Positions 48,762 through 58,657 are shown, numbered from the stretch's first letter. The stretch: DNA of 64,000 nt from Candidatus Nanopelagicaceae bacterium (GCA_018882885.1 VERG01000002.1:29431-93430); one strand, 5' to 3'. The notes: a model not told the origin generated them from the sequence alone. Translations and numbers: made by a program.

Positions 48762-50134
48762 CCTAAAAGCTTAGGCGCCAACCAGGATTCCACTTGGTCA
48801 ATTCCAATTCGTTCTTGCTTCATGGAATCGCGTTCGCGGATTGTCACCGCATTATCATCCAAAGTTTCAAAATCGATTGTTATGCAATATGGAGTTCCGA
48901 TTTCATCTTGTCGGCGATAACGACGTCCGATCGCGCCGGCATCATCAAAATCAACATTCCAGTTCTTGCGTAACTTTGCCGCCAGATCCTTTGCCTTTGG
49001 CGATAGATCGGCGTTACGTGACAATGGTAGAACCGCAACTTTCACCGGTGCCAAGCGGTAATCCAATTTCAACACGGAGCGCTTTTCCATCTCACCCTTA
49101 GAGTTTGGCGCTTCATCCTCAGTGAAGGCATCCATCATGAAGGTCAATGTGCAGCGATCTACGCCTGCAGCAGGCTCAATTACATATGGGAACCAGCGCT
49201 CATTATTCTCCTGATCAAACCAAGATAGATCCTTGCCTGATTTTTCTGAGTGAGCCTTCAAGTCAAAGTTGGTGCGATTAGCAATACCTTCTAGCTCGCC
49301 CCATTCAGTACCCGTGAACTCAAACTTGTATTCAATATCAACGGTGCGCTTTGAGTAATGCGACAACTTCTCTTTAGGATGTTCAAACAAACGCAGACGC
49401 TCTGGATTAATCCCCAAATCTATGTACCAAGCCAAACGGGTATCAATCCATTTTTGATGCCACTCTTCATCTGTACCCGGAACGACGAAAAACTCCATCT
49501 CCATCTGTTCGAACTCGCGAGTGCGGAAGATGAAGTTTCCTGGAGTGATTTCATTACGGAATGATTTACCAATCTGACCAATTCCAAAGGGCGGTTTCTT
49601 GCGCGCAGTGGTTGCTACGTTATCAAAATTGATAAAGATTCCCTGCGCAGTTTCCGGGCGCATATAAGCCAAACCAGATTCATCTTCAACAGCGCCTAAA
49701 TAAGTCTTTAATAATCCCGAAAACTGCTTTGGTACTGTGAACTTTCCTTTGTTGCCACAATGCGGACAGTTAACCTCATCCAAAGATTGGGGTTTGCGAT
49801 TATGTTTTGCTTCGAAAGCTTCTTCCAGATGATCGGCACGGTATCTCTTGTGGCACTCGGTGCACTCAGTGAGAGGATCAGTGAAAGTTTCAACATGTCC
49901 CGATGCTTCCCAAACTTCGCGCGCCAAAATTACGCAGGAGTCGAGACCAACAACATCTTCCCGTCCCATAACCATGGATTTCCACCACTGGCGCTTTACA
50001 TTATTTTTTAACTCAACACCAAGCGGGCCGTAATCCCAAGAGGCGCGTAAGCCGCCATAAATTTCAGATGAGGGATAAACAAAGCCGCGGCGCTTGGCGA
50101 GGCTAACAATTGTTTCTAAACGATCTTGGGCCAT
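48755..50134 (-). CDS. glyS: Glycyl-tRNA synthetase (alpha2 dimer type)
   Basis: 459 residues from ATG 50134 ([20 protein letters not shown]), which has GGAG nine bases upstream; an ATG four codons earlier (50146) is possible. Class II signatures: motif 2 [25 protein letters not shown] and motif 3 [15 protein letters not shown] zinc-ribbon insert with CTECHKRY and CPHCGNKG is visible near 91-131. It charges tRNA-Gly. Its promoter region is shared with the divergent ZIP/Zur genes and includes the Zur-like box. Confidence 0.96.
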   Translation of the reverse strand: MAQDRLETIVSLAKRRGFVYPSSEIYGGLRASWDYGPLGVELKNNVKRQWWKSMVMGREDVVGLDSCVILAREVWEASGHVETFTDPLTECTECHKRYRADHLEEAFEAKHNRKPQSLDEVNCPHCGNKGKFTVPKQFSGLLKTYLGAVEDESGLAYMRPETAQGIFINFDNVATTARKKPPFGIGQIGKSFRNEITPGNFIFRTREFEQMEMEFFVVPGTDEEWHQKWIDTRLAWYIDLGINPERLRLFEHPKEKLSHYSKRTVDIEYKFEFTGTEWGELEGIANRTNFDLKAHSEKSGKDLSWFDQENNERWFPYVIEPAAGVDRCTLTFMMDAFTEDEAPNSKGEMEKRSVLKLDYRLAPVKVAVLPLSRNADLSPKAKDLAAKLRKNWNVDFDDAGAIGRRYRRQDEIGTPYCITIDFETLDDNAVTIRERDSMKQERIGIDQVESWLAPKLLGC

Positions 50135-50215
50135 GGTGGTCTCCATCCGGCTGGCTGTCGGCGGTGCGCACCGGTCGCAAGTCCTATCACTCGGAGGTGA
50201 TTTGGCTTGGGCGCA

Positions 50216-50232
50216 GGGCTAAATTTTAGCCC
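50216..50232. repeat. Perfect 8-1-8 palindrome in the glyS leader
   Basis: GGGCTAAA-T-TTTAGCCC. It lies between the predicted glyS transcription start and the gene, so it would form a hairpin in the glyS mRNA 5' region, or act as a DNA operator. It has no T-run in the glyS direction. Confidence 0.5.
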
Positions 50233-50243
50233 GAGACACGCTC

Positions 50244-50271
50244 AAAGTAGGCCTTCCCCTGAAAATGACAA
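50244..50271 (-). promoter_or_regulatory. Predicted glyS promoter
   Basis: Minus strand TTGTCA (50271-50266), 16-bp spacer, TACTTT (50249-50244). The -35 lies inside the Zur-like box at 50260-50280. The distance to the glyS ATG is about 110 bp, so glyS has a real 5' leader unlike its neighbours. Confidence 0.4.
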
Positions 50272-50280
50272 TCATTTTCA
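50260..50280. promoter_or_regulatory. zur box: Zur-like operator
   Basis: Perfect 9-3-9 inverted repeat: TGAAAATGA, three bases CAA, TCATTTTCA. The AT-rich TGAAAATnATTTTCA form is the known actinobacterial Zur box type. It stands 19 bp before the ZIP gene ATG and covers that gene's -35 region, and the operon's second gene encodes a Fur-family protein, so autoregulated zinc repression is the natural reading. Confidence 0.85.
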
Positions 50281-50293
50281 TTTCAGATACTCT
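50265..50293 (+). promoter_or_regulatory. Predicted promoter of the ZIP-zur operon
   Basis: ATGACA (50265-50270), 17-bp spacer, TACTCT (50288-50293), then CCGAAT and the ATG. A leaderless start with the -35 buried in the Zur-like box. Confidence 0.6.
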
Positions 50294-50299
50294 CCGAAT

Positions 50300-51154
50300 A
50301 TGAATCTAGCCATTCTCTTAGCAGCAGCCACCGCAATAGCAACCACAGCGGGAGGGCTCCTAGCACTTCGCGCCAAAGATCGCCTACACCTGGTCCTTGG
50401 TTTAGCTGCGGGACTTCTTCTTGGTTTGGTCGCCTTTGAGCTTTTGCCAGAGATCTTCGAGTTATCAAACTCCGAACTTCTTGGAGCGCCCGCAGTATCG
50501 GTCGCATTGATCGCGGGCTTTCTGCTGCTCCACATGTTTGAAAGAGTTGTCGGCTCTCATGAACCAGCGGAGTCTGAATACGATCACGACCACAAGCATT
50601 CAGTAAATGTGGCAGGTGGATTAGGTGCTGCAGCTATGGGATTCCATATCTTCCTAGATGGTCTTGCCCTTGGTGTCGCCTTTGCAATTGATGAGAAATT
50701 TGGAATCACAGTTTTCGTAGCACTATTGGTGCACGCGTTCAGTGATGGGTTAAACACGGTTTCACTCTTAATTAAGAGCGGCAAGTGGACCAAGAAGGGT
50801 GTCTTGTTACTTGGATTAGATTCAATTGCTCGCATTAGCGGCGCAGCAGTTGGCTCTTCCATCGCGTTCAGTAGTGAATTCACTGCTCTTTACCTTGCTG
50901 TGTTTTCGGGAATCTTGATCTACCTTGCTACTGGTCACATCCTGCCTGAGGCACACGCCCGCCATGCTTCACGATGGACTTTTGTCTCCACTCTTGCCGG
51001 TGTTGCAATTATGTGGGGTTTAGTTAGTCAGTTGCACGCTGTTCATGTTCACTCTCATGATGAAACCGCAATTGAAAAAGGTGTAGAGGATAAACACCAG
51101 CATGAAGAAGAAGGTCATGAAGAAGATGATCACAATCACGACCACAATGGATAA
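50300..51154 (+). CDS. ZIP-family metal (zinc) transporter with His-rich tail
   Basis: 284 residues from ATG 50300 (NLAILLAAATAIATTAGGLL); the longer frame to 50207 would overlap the operator. Seven to eight helices. Helix 4 has the metal-site string FHIFLDGLALGVAF and helix 5 LLVHAFSDGLNTVSLL, as in ZIP proteins. A cytoplasmic-loop DHDHKH cluster and a C-terminal tail of about 35 residues very rich in His, Glu and Asp (DKHQHEEEGHEEDDHNHDHN) may bind or sense zinc. Likely zinc importer, in an operon with a Fur-family regulator and preceded by a Zur-like box. Confidence 0.9.
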   Translation: MNLAILLAAATAIATTAGGLLALRAKDRLHLVLGLAAGLLLGLVAFELLPEIFELSNSELLGAPAVSVALIAGFLLLHMFERVVGSHEPAESEYDHDHKHSVNVAGGLGAAAMGFHIFLDGLALGVAFAIDEKFGITVFVALLVHAFSDGLNTVSLLIKSGKWTKKGVLLLGLDSIARISGAAVGSSIAFSSEFTALYLAVFSGILIYLATGHILPEAHARHASRWTFVSTLAGVAIMWGLVSQLHAVHVHSHDETAIEKGVEDKHQHEEEGHEEDDHNHDHNG

Positions 51155-51156
51155 GC

Positions 51157-51522
51157 ATGAACAAGTCTGAGATAAAAGTCATTGCGGTACTAGAGAGGGT
51201 TGGTGGATTCGCCTCCGCTCAAGAGCTCTACCAATTACTACAACGAAGTGGTGAATCTATTGGATTAACCACGGTATACCGCGCTCTGCAATCTCTTGTT
51301 AGCGACAAGATTGTTGATCAATTACGGCGCGAAGATGGCGAAGCAATTTACCGGCTGTGTGGTGACACCCACCACCATCACCTTGTTTGCAAACAATGTG
51401 GATCTACAGTTGAGATCGAAGGCTCAGCTATAGAGCGTTGGACCAAGGCGATGGCAGAGGAGCACGGATTTCGCGAAGTAGGCCATACCGCTGAAATCTT
51501 TGGCATCTGCCCAAACTGCTAA
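51157..51522 (+). CDS. zur: Fur-family metalloregulator, probably Zur
   Basis: 121 residues. N-terminal winged helix (ASAQELYQLLQRSGESIGLTTVYRALQSLV), then THHHHLVCKQCGSTVEIEG with the metal-binding His cluster and first Cys pair, and the second Cys pair in the final CPNC. The cysteines form the structural zinc site. It follows the ZIP gene by 2 bp. The operon and upstream box argue for a zinc-responsive repressor rather than an iron Fur. It ends with the Cys of CPNC, slightly shorter than most, and abuts the next gene tail to tail with no gap. Confidence 0.9.
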   Translation: MNKSEIKVIAVLERVGGFASAQELYQLLQRSGESIGLTTVYRALQSLVSDKIVDQLRREDGEAIYRLCGDTHHHHLVCKQCGSTVEIEGSAIERWTKAMAEEHGFREVGHTAEIFGICPNC

Positions 51523-51867
51523 CTATTTACCAATCTCGCTCAGCACCGCAACATTCTCTGTCTTATCTGGAATGACCCAGCGCTTGAAGTTTTCATTCTC
51601 GAACTCCAAAAGTAGAACTGGTTTCTTTTTATATACTACACAGAAATCTTTTCCTTTACGATGTCGCATCGTTCCCAACATAATTAAATATGGAAATCCC
51701 GTACCTGGTGCACGGAAGCCACGCAAAACTTTTGTGCTCCACGGATTTTCTTCTTTGGAAACTGAAACAAGGTTTTCAATTCGAGCCGTTGGAGAGCCAT
51801 GAAAGGCGCCGAGCTTTTCCGATATTGAAAGCTGGTAGGTCAATTGGCCATCTTGAATCTTTAACAA
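51523..51867 (-). CDS. Conserved actinobacterial hypothetical protein
   Basis: 114 residues, soluble, TTG start at 51867. The middle reads STKVLRGFRAPGTGFPYLIMLGTMRHRKGKDFCVVYKK and then PVLLLEFENENFKRWVI. A pattern of short beta strands with RAPGTG...LGT occurs in small actinobacterial proteins I recall only as uncharacterised, possibly PH-like. TAGAAT five bases before the TTG may be a -10. Convergent with zur, their stop codons directly adjoining. No function proposed. Confidence 0.7.
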   Translation of the reverse strand: MLKIQDGQLTYQLSISEKLGAFHGSPTARIENLVSVSKEENPWSTKVLRGFRAPGTGFPYLIMLGTMRHRKGKDFCVVYKKKPVLLLEFENENFKRWVIPDKTENVAVLSEIGK

Positions 51868-51875
51868 TTTACATT

Positions 51876-52478
51876 CTATTCAAATATCGGGCCGACGGTA
51901 CGGCTTCTCTTAATTTCAAAGAATCCTGGGTAGCTAGCAACTCCGACAACACCATCCCACAACTTTCCAGCCTCTTCTCCCTTTGGTGCTGGAGAGATTA
52001 CTGGACCAAAGAATGCTGCACCTTCGACCGAGATTATTGGAGTACCGACATCATTTCCAACTAACTTAATTCCACGTTCATGAGACTCGATAATTGCCGC
52101 ATCGAAGGATTCATCATTCATCGCGGCAGCTAAGGATTTATCAAGACCAACTTCTTCCAGCGCCGCTTCAAATAATGCTTGATTAACCTCCTGCTTTTGT
52201 AAATGAATTCGCGATGAGATTGCGGTATACAGCGGCAAAGTCACCGTAGCGCCATTTGCTTTTTGAGCCGCTGCAATCACACGGGTGGTTCGCCAAGAAC
52301 GAATTAATCCTTTTTTGTACTCTTCCGAAAGTTCTTTGTCTCTATTCAAATGCGCCAAGGAAAATAAATTCCAATTGACCTCGATGTCACGAACCTTCTC
52401 TACCTCGAGAATCCAACGTGAAGTCATCCAAGCCCAAGGGCAGATTGGATCAAACCAAAACTCCGCTTTTGTCTTCAT
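51876..52478 (-). CDS. Mycothiol-associated DsbA-family oxidoreductase, Rv2466c-like
   Basis: 200 residues. The whole sequence follows the mycobacterial nitroreductase Rv2466c pattern: FWFDPICPWAWMTSRWILEVEKVRDIEVNW at the start, GTPIISVEGAAFFGPVISPAPKGEEAGKLWD near the end. Rv2466c is a mycothiol-dependent reductase with a CPWC motif; here the second Cys is Ala (CPWA), leaving a single active-site Cys, so a monothiol mechanism would be needed. It begins 2 bp after uppS. Confidence 0.88.
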   Translation of the reverse strand: MKTKAEFWFDPICPWAWMTSRWILEVEKVRDIEVNWNLFSLAHLNRDKELSEEYKKGLIRSWRTTRVIAAAQKANGATVTLPLYTAISSRIHLQKQEVNQALFEAALEEVGLDKSLAAAMNDESFDAAIIESHERGIKLVGNDVGTPIISVEGAAFFGPVISPAPKGEEAGKLWDGVVGVASYPGFFEIKRSRTVGPIFE

Positions 52479-52480
52479 TG

Positions 52481-53203
52481 TTATGCCTTTCCAAATCGTC
52501 TATCGCGGTCTGCATAAATCTCTATTGCTTTCCACAATGTTTGCCTCGTGACATCAGGCCACAAGACATCCATAAACACCATCTCTGCATAAGCTGATTG
52601 CCAAAGCAGAAAATTGGAGGTGCGTTGTTCTCCTGATGATCGCAGGAAAAGATCTACATCCCTCATTTGTGGCGCATCGAGATACTTAGCGAAAACCTTT
52701 TCATTAATCTGCTCTGGCTTCAACTTTTTGCGTTGGATATCCTGTGCCAACTTTTGAGCAGCGTCCGCGATTTCGGCCCTCCCGCCATAATTGACGCACA
52801 TATTTAGGGTTAAAACTTTGTTTTTTGCGGTCATCTCTTCCGCGATCTCTAACTCTTCAATTACTGATTTCCAGAGTTTCTGTGGTCTTCCGACCCAACG
52901 CACCCGCACCCCCATGCGATGCATTTCATCTCTGCGTCTTCTGATGACATCCCGGTTAAATCCCATTAAGAATTTCACTTCATCAGGTGAGCGACGCCAA
53001 TTCTCTGTAGAAAAAGCAAAGGCAGATAGTTCTTTAACTCCAATTTGAATCGCACCTTCAACAACATCAAATAAAGCGCTCTCCCCTTTTTCATGTCCTT
53101 TAGTTCGGGGCAAACCTCGCTTTTTTGCCCAGCGGCCGTTGCCATCCATAACCAAAGCAACATGTTGTGGGACCTTGTCCTTAGCGATTTTTGGTGGCTT
53201 CAC
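52481..53203 (-). CDS. uppS: Isoprenyl (undecaprenyl) diphosphate synthase
   Basis: 240 residues. cis-prenyltransferase motifs [45 protein letters not shown], and the C-terminal [29 protein letters not shown]. It makes the lipid carrier for peptidoglycan synthesis from FPP and IPP. Actinobacteria may have two such enzymes and the product length is not predictable here. It overlaps recO by 4 bp; recO-uppS is the standard order. Confidence 0.94.
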   Translation of the reverse strand: MKPPKIAKDKVPQHVALVMDGNGRWAKKRGLPRTKGHEKGESALFDVVEGAIQIGVKELSAFAFSTENWRRSPDEVKFLMGFNRDVIRRRRDEMHRMGVRVRWVGRPQKLWKSVIEELEIAEEMTAKNKVLTLNMCVNYGGRAEIADAAQKLAQDIQRKKLKPEQINEKVFAKYLDAPQMRDVDLFLRSSGEQRTSNFLLWQSAYAEMVFMDVLWPDVTRQTLWKAIEIYADRDRRFGKA

Positions 53204-53937
53204 GAGCTTGCTCTCTCAACCATCGGCAAAGATCGTAAACCTTTTTCTAAATGCCATTGCAGATACGCAGCCACTAATCCTGAGGCTTCTCTTCTATGCT
53301 TTAATTCACTGATATCGGCATCATCCCAATTTCCTGTTAATAGATCTGACATTAATTGCAAGGTTTCAACGGAAGGGGTTGCAGAGGCAGAGGGCTTGCA
53401 GTTAACACAAACCGAACCTCCACCAACTAATGAAAAATACTTATGCGGACCTGGCGCTTCACATCTGGAACAGATTGTCATTGAAGGGGCGTATCCTGCA
53501 ATAGATAATGAGCGCAACAAGTAAGCATCAAGAATTAGAGAAGGATCATGTGATTCATGAGCCAATGCTTTAAGACCACCAGTTAGCAGCAAAAACTGTT
53601 GTAGCGCTGGTTCACCCTCATTGGAGGTAAAGCGTTCTGCAGCTTCAAGTATCGCCGATGCAATAGTCCATTTTTGATAGTCATGAGAAATAGCATCTCC
53701 GAAGTTCTCTAAACTCTCGACCTGGGTAACCACATCAAAGGTTTTACCGGTGTAGAGCTGCAAATCAACATAACTGGCTGGTTCTAACCGAGCACCAAAC
53801 TTAGATTTAGTTCTTCGGACCCCTTTTGCGACAGCGCGAATCCGGCCATGCTCTCTACTAATTAAGGTGACAATACGATCGGCTTCACCCAATTTTTGAG
53901 TGCGGATTACAACCGCCTGATCCCGGTACAACGCCAC
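53200..53937 (-). CDS. recO: DNA repair protein RecO
   Basis: 245 residues. N-terminal OB fold ([39 protein letters not shown]), helical middle, and a zinc finger with CSRCEAP and CVNC. RecO with RecR loads RecA on SSB-coated ssDNA. The GTG start at 53937 is preceded by TAACGT and six bases, suggesting a leaderless transcript for recO-uppS-dsbA-like, 22 bp downstream of leuA. Confidence 0.94.
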   Translation of the reverse strand: MALYRDQAVVIRTQKLGEADRIVTLISREHGRIRAVAKGVRRTKSKFGARLEPASYVDLQLYTGKTFDVVTQVESLENFGDAISHDYQKWTIASAILEAAERFTSNEGEPALQQFLLLTGGLKALAHESHDPSLILDAYLLRSLSIAGYAPSMTICSRCEAPGPHKYFSLVGGGSVCVNCKPSASATPSVETLQLMSDLLTGNWDDADISELKHRREASGLVAAYLQWHLEKGLRSLPMVERASS

Positions 53938-53943
53938 GGGCCC

Positions 53944-53949
53944 ACGTTA
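53944..53949 (-). promoter_or_regulatory. Predicted -10 element of recO
   Basis: TAACGT on the minus strand, six bases GGGCCC, GTG at 53937. It sits in the 22-bp gap after leuA, so recO may have its own start besides read-through. Confidence 0.42.
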
Positions 53950-53959
53950 GTCAAAGCAA

Positions 53960-55684
<1,725 letters not shown>

Positions 55685-55709
55685 TTAAATCTATTGGGTT
55701 TACCGGATT

Positions 55710-55767
55710 TTTAACCGGCAATAAAAAACCCCGCAGCGAGGAGACCGGTTAAATGGCCTCGCCACGG
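55710..55767 (-). terminator. leuA attenuator: terminator hairpin and competing structure
   Basis: Minus-strand RNA. Terminator: CCGTGGCGAGG (55767-55757) pairs over 11 bp (two G-U) with CCTCGCTGCGG (55741-55731), followed by GG and T6 (55728-55723). Competing pairing: TTTAACCGG (55753-55745), within the terminator loop and overlapping the leader stop, is exactly complementary to CCGGTTAAA (55718-55710). Another pair, GCAGCGAA (55807-55800) with TTCGCTGC (55774-55767), encloses the Leu codons, and the 5' CCGCAGCGA can also pair with the terminator's 3' arm. Confidence 0.82.
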
Positions 55768-55814
55768 CAGCGAAGGAGGAGTGTGTTAAGTGAAAGCAGT
55801 TCGCTGCGGATCAT
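55749..55814 (-). CDS. leuL: leuA leader peptide (leucine attenuator)
   Basis: 21 codons. It starts MIRSELLSL, continues with Asn-Thr, then three consecutive Leu codons (CTC CTC CTT), and ends RCRGEAI. Six of 21 residues are leucine. The Leu run is immediately before the terminator's 5' arm, so a ribosome stalled there would cover it and let transcription continue; free movement would allow termination. Leucine attenuation of leuA by leader peptides has been predicted in other actinobacteria. ATG is six bases after a TAACCT -10, so the leader is itself leaderless. Confidence 0.85.
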   Translation of the reverse strand: MIRSELLSLNTLLLRCRGEAI

Positions 55815-55820
55815 GTGTAA

Positions 55821-55850
55821 AGGTTATCTAATCTCTTAAAGAACTGGCAA
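55821..55850 (-). promoter_or_regulatory. Promoter of the leuA leader
   Basis: TTGCCA (55850-55845), 18-bp spacer, TAACCT (55826-55821), then TTACAC and the leader ATG. The -35 is inside the last codons of glnA. This is the best -35/-10 pair seen in the window. Confidence 0.68.
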
Positions 55851-57158
55851 GTATCGATCAAGTTCGAAGGCGGTTACCTGCTTTTGATACTCCAACCATT
55901 CCGCACGCTTATTGCGCAAGAAGTACTCAAATACATGCTCGCCAAGGGTTTCTCGAACTAACTCGCTCTTTTCCATTTCGCCGATAGCTTCATTTAGGTT
56001 AGCGGGTAGCGTCTTAGGATTTGAGACCTTTTCCAACTTATAACCAGCCTCTACCCCTTTTAATCCAGCGGCGATAGTCACTGCAAATGCTAGGTAAGGG
56101 TTGCAAGCAGAATCTGGTGCTCTAAATTCGATGCGTGTTGAGTTTTCTTTCTTTGGTTTGTACATCGGAATTCGAATCATCGCATCACGACTCTCCTTGC
56201 CCCAAGAAATCTTGGCAGGAGCTTCCCCACCGCCGTGAATGCGCTTGTAGGAGTTAACCCATTGGTTTGTCACCGCGATGAACTCTGGAGCATGCTTGAT
56301 AATTCCAGCGATAAAGGATCGTCCTGTTTCTGAAAGTTGTTCTTCTTTGCCGGCTTCATAAAAAGCATTTTTCTCCCCTTGGAAAAGTGAGAAGTGGGTA
56401 TGCATTCCAGAGCCAGCATGCTCAGTAAATGGTTTTGGCATGAATGAGGCATGAAAACCTTGATCTAACGCGACCTCTTTAATGATGTGTCTAAAGGTCA
56501 TGATGTTGTCAGCGGTACTCAATGCATCGGCATATCTCAAATCAATCTCTTGTTGACCAGGTGCACCTTCATGATGACTAAACTCAACAGATACACCCAT
56601 CGCTTCCAGCAAAGTAATAGCTTGACGTCGGAAGTCATGTCCAACTGCGGTCGGGGTGTGATCAAAGTAGCCGCCGTAATCCACCGGTGTTGGTTTTACC
56701 CCAGCAATTGGCGCATCTTTAAATAGGAAGAATTCGATCTCTGGATGGGTATAACAGGTGAAGCCCATCTTGGCCGCTTTATCTAAAGTTCGCTTCAAAA
56801 CATTTCGAGGATCTACTGGAGATGGATTTCCATCCGGCAAAGTAATGTCGCAGAAAATTCTGGCAGCACCTGGTTTTTCGGTACGCCATGGCAAAACAGA
56901 GAAGGTTGCTGGATCTGGCTTAACTAACATGTCAGATTCAGTGCCGCGGGCAAAACCTTGAATCGCAGAGCCGTCAAAACCAATTCCCTCGGCAAAGGCA
57001 CTCTCCAACTCGGGAGGAGCGATTGCAACTGACTTCAGGAAGCCAAGAACATCGGTAAACCAAAGCCGTACAAAGCGAATATCTCGCTCTTCAAGGGTGC
57101 GCAAAACAAACTCTTGTTGCTTGGCAATGGTTGCAGCATTGTTTTCTTGGGAAGACAT
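55836..57158 (-). CDS. glnA: Glutamine synthetase, type I (GlnA2-like)
   Basis: 440 residues. Signatures FDGSAIQGFARGTESDMLVKPD, YTHPEIEFFLF, SHHEGAPGQQEIDLRYADALSTADN, ASFMPKPFTEHAGSGMHTHFSL and IRIPMY. Length and strings resemble the GlnA2/GS-I-alpha branch. The Tyr adenylylation site of GS-I-beta (NLYDLP) is absent in the C-terminal part, so covalent regulation is unlikely. Makes glutamine from glutamate and ammonia, or could act on polyamines as some GlnA paralogues do. A GlnR-like box lies 23 bp upstream. Its 3' end contains the leuA promoter. Confidence 0.92.
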   Translation of the reverse strand: MSSQENNAATIAKQQEFVLRTLEERDIRFVRLWFTDVLGFLKSVAIAPPELESAFAEGIGFDGSAIQGFARGTESDMLVKPDPATFSVLPWRTEKPGAARIFCDITLPDGNPSPVDPRNVLKRTLDKAAKMGFTCYTHPEIEFFLFKDAPIAGVKPTPVDYGGYFDHTPTAVGHDFRRQAITLLEAMGVSVEFSHHEGAPGQQEIDLRYADALSTADNIMTFRHIIKEVALDQGFHASFMPKPFTEHAGSGMHTHFSLFQGEKNAFYEAGKEEQLSETGRSFIAGIIKHAPEFIAVTNQWVNSYKRIHGGGEAPAKISWGKESRDAMIRIPMYKPKKENSTRIEFRAPDSACNPYLAFAVTIAAGLKGVEAGYKLEKVSNPKTLPANLNEAIGEMEKSELVRETLGEHVFEYFLRNKRAEWLEYQKQVTAFELDRYLPVL

Positions 57159-57181
57159 AGGCCAGATTGTGCCCTGCCCGA

Positions 57182-57197
57182 GTTACGGCCATGTTAC
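57182..57197 (-). promoter_or_regulatory. GlnR-like binding site upstream of glnA
   Basis: Minus strand GTAAC-ATGGCC-GTAAC. This fits the actinobacterial GlnR pattern gTnAC-n6-GnAAC. It ends ten bases before CACAAT (57171-57166), a weak -10 seven bases from the glnA ATG, an activator-like position. The glnR gene itself is not in the window. Confidence 0.6.
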
Positions 57198-57220
57198 AAA
57201 AGCGGCCGATTGCGGCCTGA

Positions 57221-57727
57221 CTAAATCACAAACAGCTCTGAAGCATCGATATCGGTGCGCTCTGCAACATCTTTCGTAACCACAGAGTTGGCGCTGATGC
57301 GAGCTCCTGTTCCGACAGTGACGTTTCCTAGAACTCTGGCGCCAGCACCAATCACAACGTTGTTACCGATCGTTGGATGACGTTTGCCATGATCAAAGGT
57401 GCGAGCCCCCAATGTGACATCGTGATAAATCATCACATCATCACCAACGATTGTTGTTTCGCCAATGACAACGCCCATCCCGTGATCGATAAAGAATCGC
57501 CGACCGATTCTTGCGCCGGGATGAATCTCGATACCGGTTGCAGTTCTAACCCAGTTCGCATAGATGCGCGCTAACAATTTAAGACCGCGTCGCCACAATA
57601 AGTTTGCGATGCGGTAACCCCAGATGGCATGTACACCTGGGTAGGTCAACGCAACCTCTAGTCGATTACGCGCCGCAGGGTCGCGCTGCAACGCGGTATC
57701 GAGATCTTCAATTATGCGCTTAAACAC
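57221..57727 (-). CDS. cysE: Serine O-acetyltransferase
   Basis: 168 residues, short EpsC-type CysE. Left-handed beta-helix with hexapeptide repeats: [43 protein letters not shown] and [23 protein letters not shown]. The C-terminus ends FVI; a terminal Ile is the residue that inserts into CysK in the cysteine synthase complex. The GTG start directly abuts the cysK stop. Makes O-acetylserine for CysK. Confidence 0.93.
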   Translation of the reverse strand: MFKRIIEDLDTALQRDPAARNRLEVALTYPGVHAIWGYRIANLLWRRGLKLLARIYANWVRTATGIEIHPGARIGRRFFIDHGMGVVIGETTIVGDDVMIYHDVTLGARTFDHGKRHPTIGNNVVIGAGARVLGNVTVGTGARISANSVVTKDVAERTDIDASELFVI

Positions 57728-58657
57728 TTAAGCATCCATCAAATCTTGGTAAAGAATTGTTGAGAGATAACGCTCTCCAAATGATGGAATGATGACAACA
57801 ATATTTTTTCCGGCAAACTCAGGACGATTTGCAACTTGTGATGCCGCCCAAAGCGCAGCACCTGAAGATATTCCTGCCAAGATTCCTTCTTCTGCGGCTG
57901 CGCGACGGGCGTACTTAACAGCATCCTCTGCAGCAACATCAATTACCTCATCGTAAACATTGCGATCCAAAATTGGTGGAATGAAGTTTGGTCCAATACC
58001 CTGAATCGGATGACCACCAGGTTTTCCGCCGTTGAGAATTGGTGAAGCAGCAGGCTCGACCGCAAAAATCTTGATTTCAGAATTACGAGATTTCAAAACC
58101 TGTCCGATACCGGTAATGGTTCCACCGGTTCCAATACCGGCGACCACCGCATCAACCTTTCCATCTGTATCACGCCAAATCTCCTCCGCTGTGGTTTTGC
58201 GGTGAATCTCAGGGTTTGCCTCATTTTCAAATTGGCGCACCAAAACCGCGCCATTTGCCCCAATCTCTTCCGCCTTGGCAACGGCCCCTTTCATTCCCTC
58301 TGATGCTGGCGTTAAAACCAACTCTGCTCCGAAGGCGCGCAAAAGCGCACGACGTTCTTTAGACATCGACTCTGGCATCGTCAAAATTGTCTTGTAGCCG
58401 CGAGCAGCGCCCACCATTGCAAGCGCAATTCCAGTATTTCCCGAGGTTGCTTCAACGATTGTGCCACCTGGTTTTAACTGACCGCTTTTTTCAGCTGCAT
58501 CAACCATTGCAATTCCAATGCGATCCTTCACCGTGCTGGTTGGGTTGTAAAACTCCAACTTTGCAAAGACATTTGCTGATGCACCATCGGTAATGCGATT
58601 TAATTGAACTAGCGGGGTGTTTCCAAATACCTCAGTTATGTTGTTGTAAACCTTCAC
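57728..58657 (-). CDS. cysK: Cysteine synthase A
   Basis: 309 residues. PLP lysine in [16 protein letters not shown], the substrate loop [20 protein letters not shown], and the PLP phosphate loop [16 protein letters not shown]. It forms cysteine from O-acetylserine and sulfide. GTG start at 58657 with AGAGGAG seven bases upstream. First gene of cysK-cysE, preceded by an 89-bp gap and a 27-codon cysteine-containing leader. Confidence 0.96.
   Translation of the reverse strand: MKVYNNITEVFGNTPLVQLNRITDGASANVFAKLEFYNPTSTVKDRIGIAMVDAAEKSGQLKPGGTIVEATSGNTGIALAMVGAARGYKTILTMPESMSKERRALLRAFGAELVLTPASEGMKGAVAKAEEIGANGAVLVRQFENEANPEIHRKTTAEEIWRDTDGKVDAVVAGIGTGGTITGIGQVLKSRNSEIKIFAVEPAASPILNGGKPGGHPIQGIGPNFIPPILDRNVYDEVIDVAAEDAVKYARRAAAEEGILAGISSGAALWAASQVANRPEFAGKNIVVIIPSFGERYLSTILYQDLMDA

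Noticed and set aside
50147..50259. T-box riboswitch upstream of glyS
   Set aside because: No T-box sequence or specifier stem could be recognised in the short leader; only an isolated palindrome is present.
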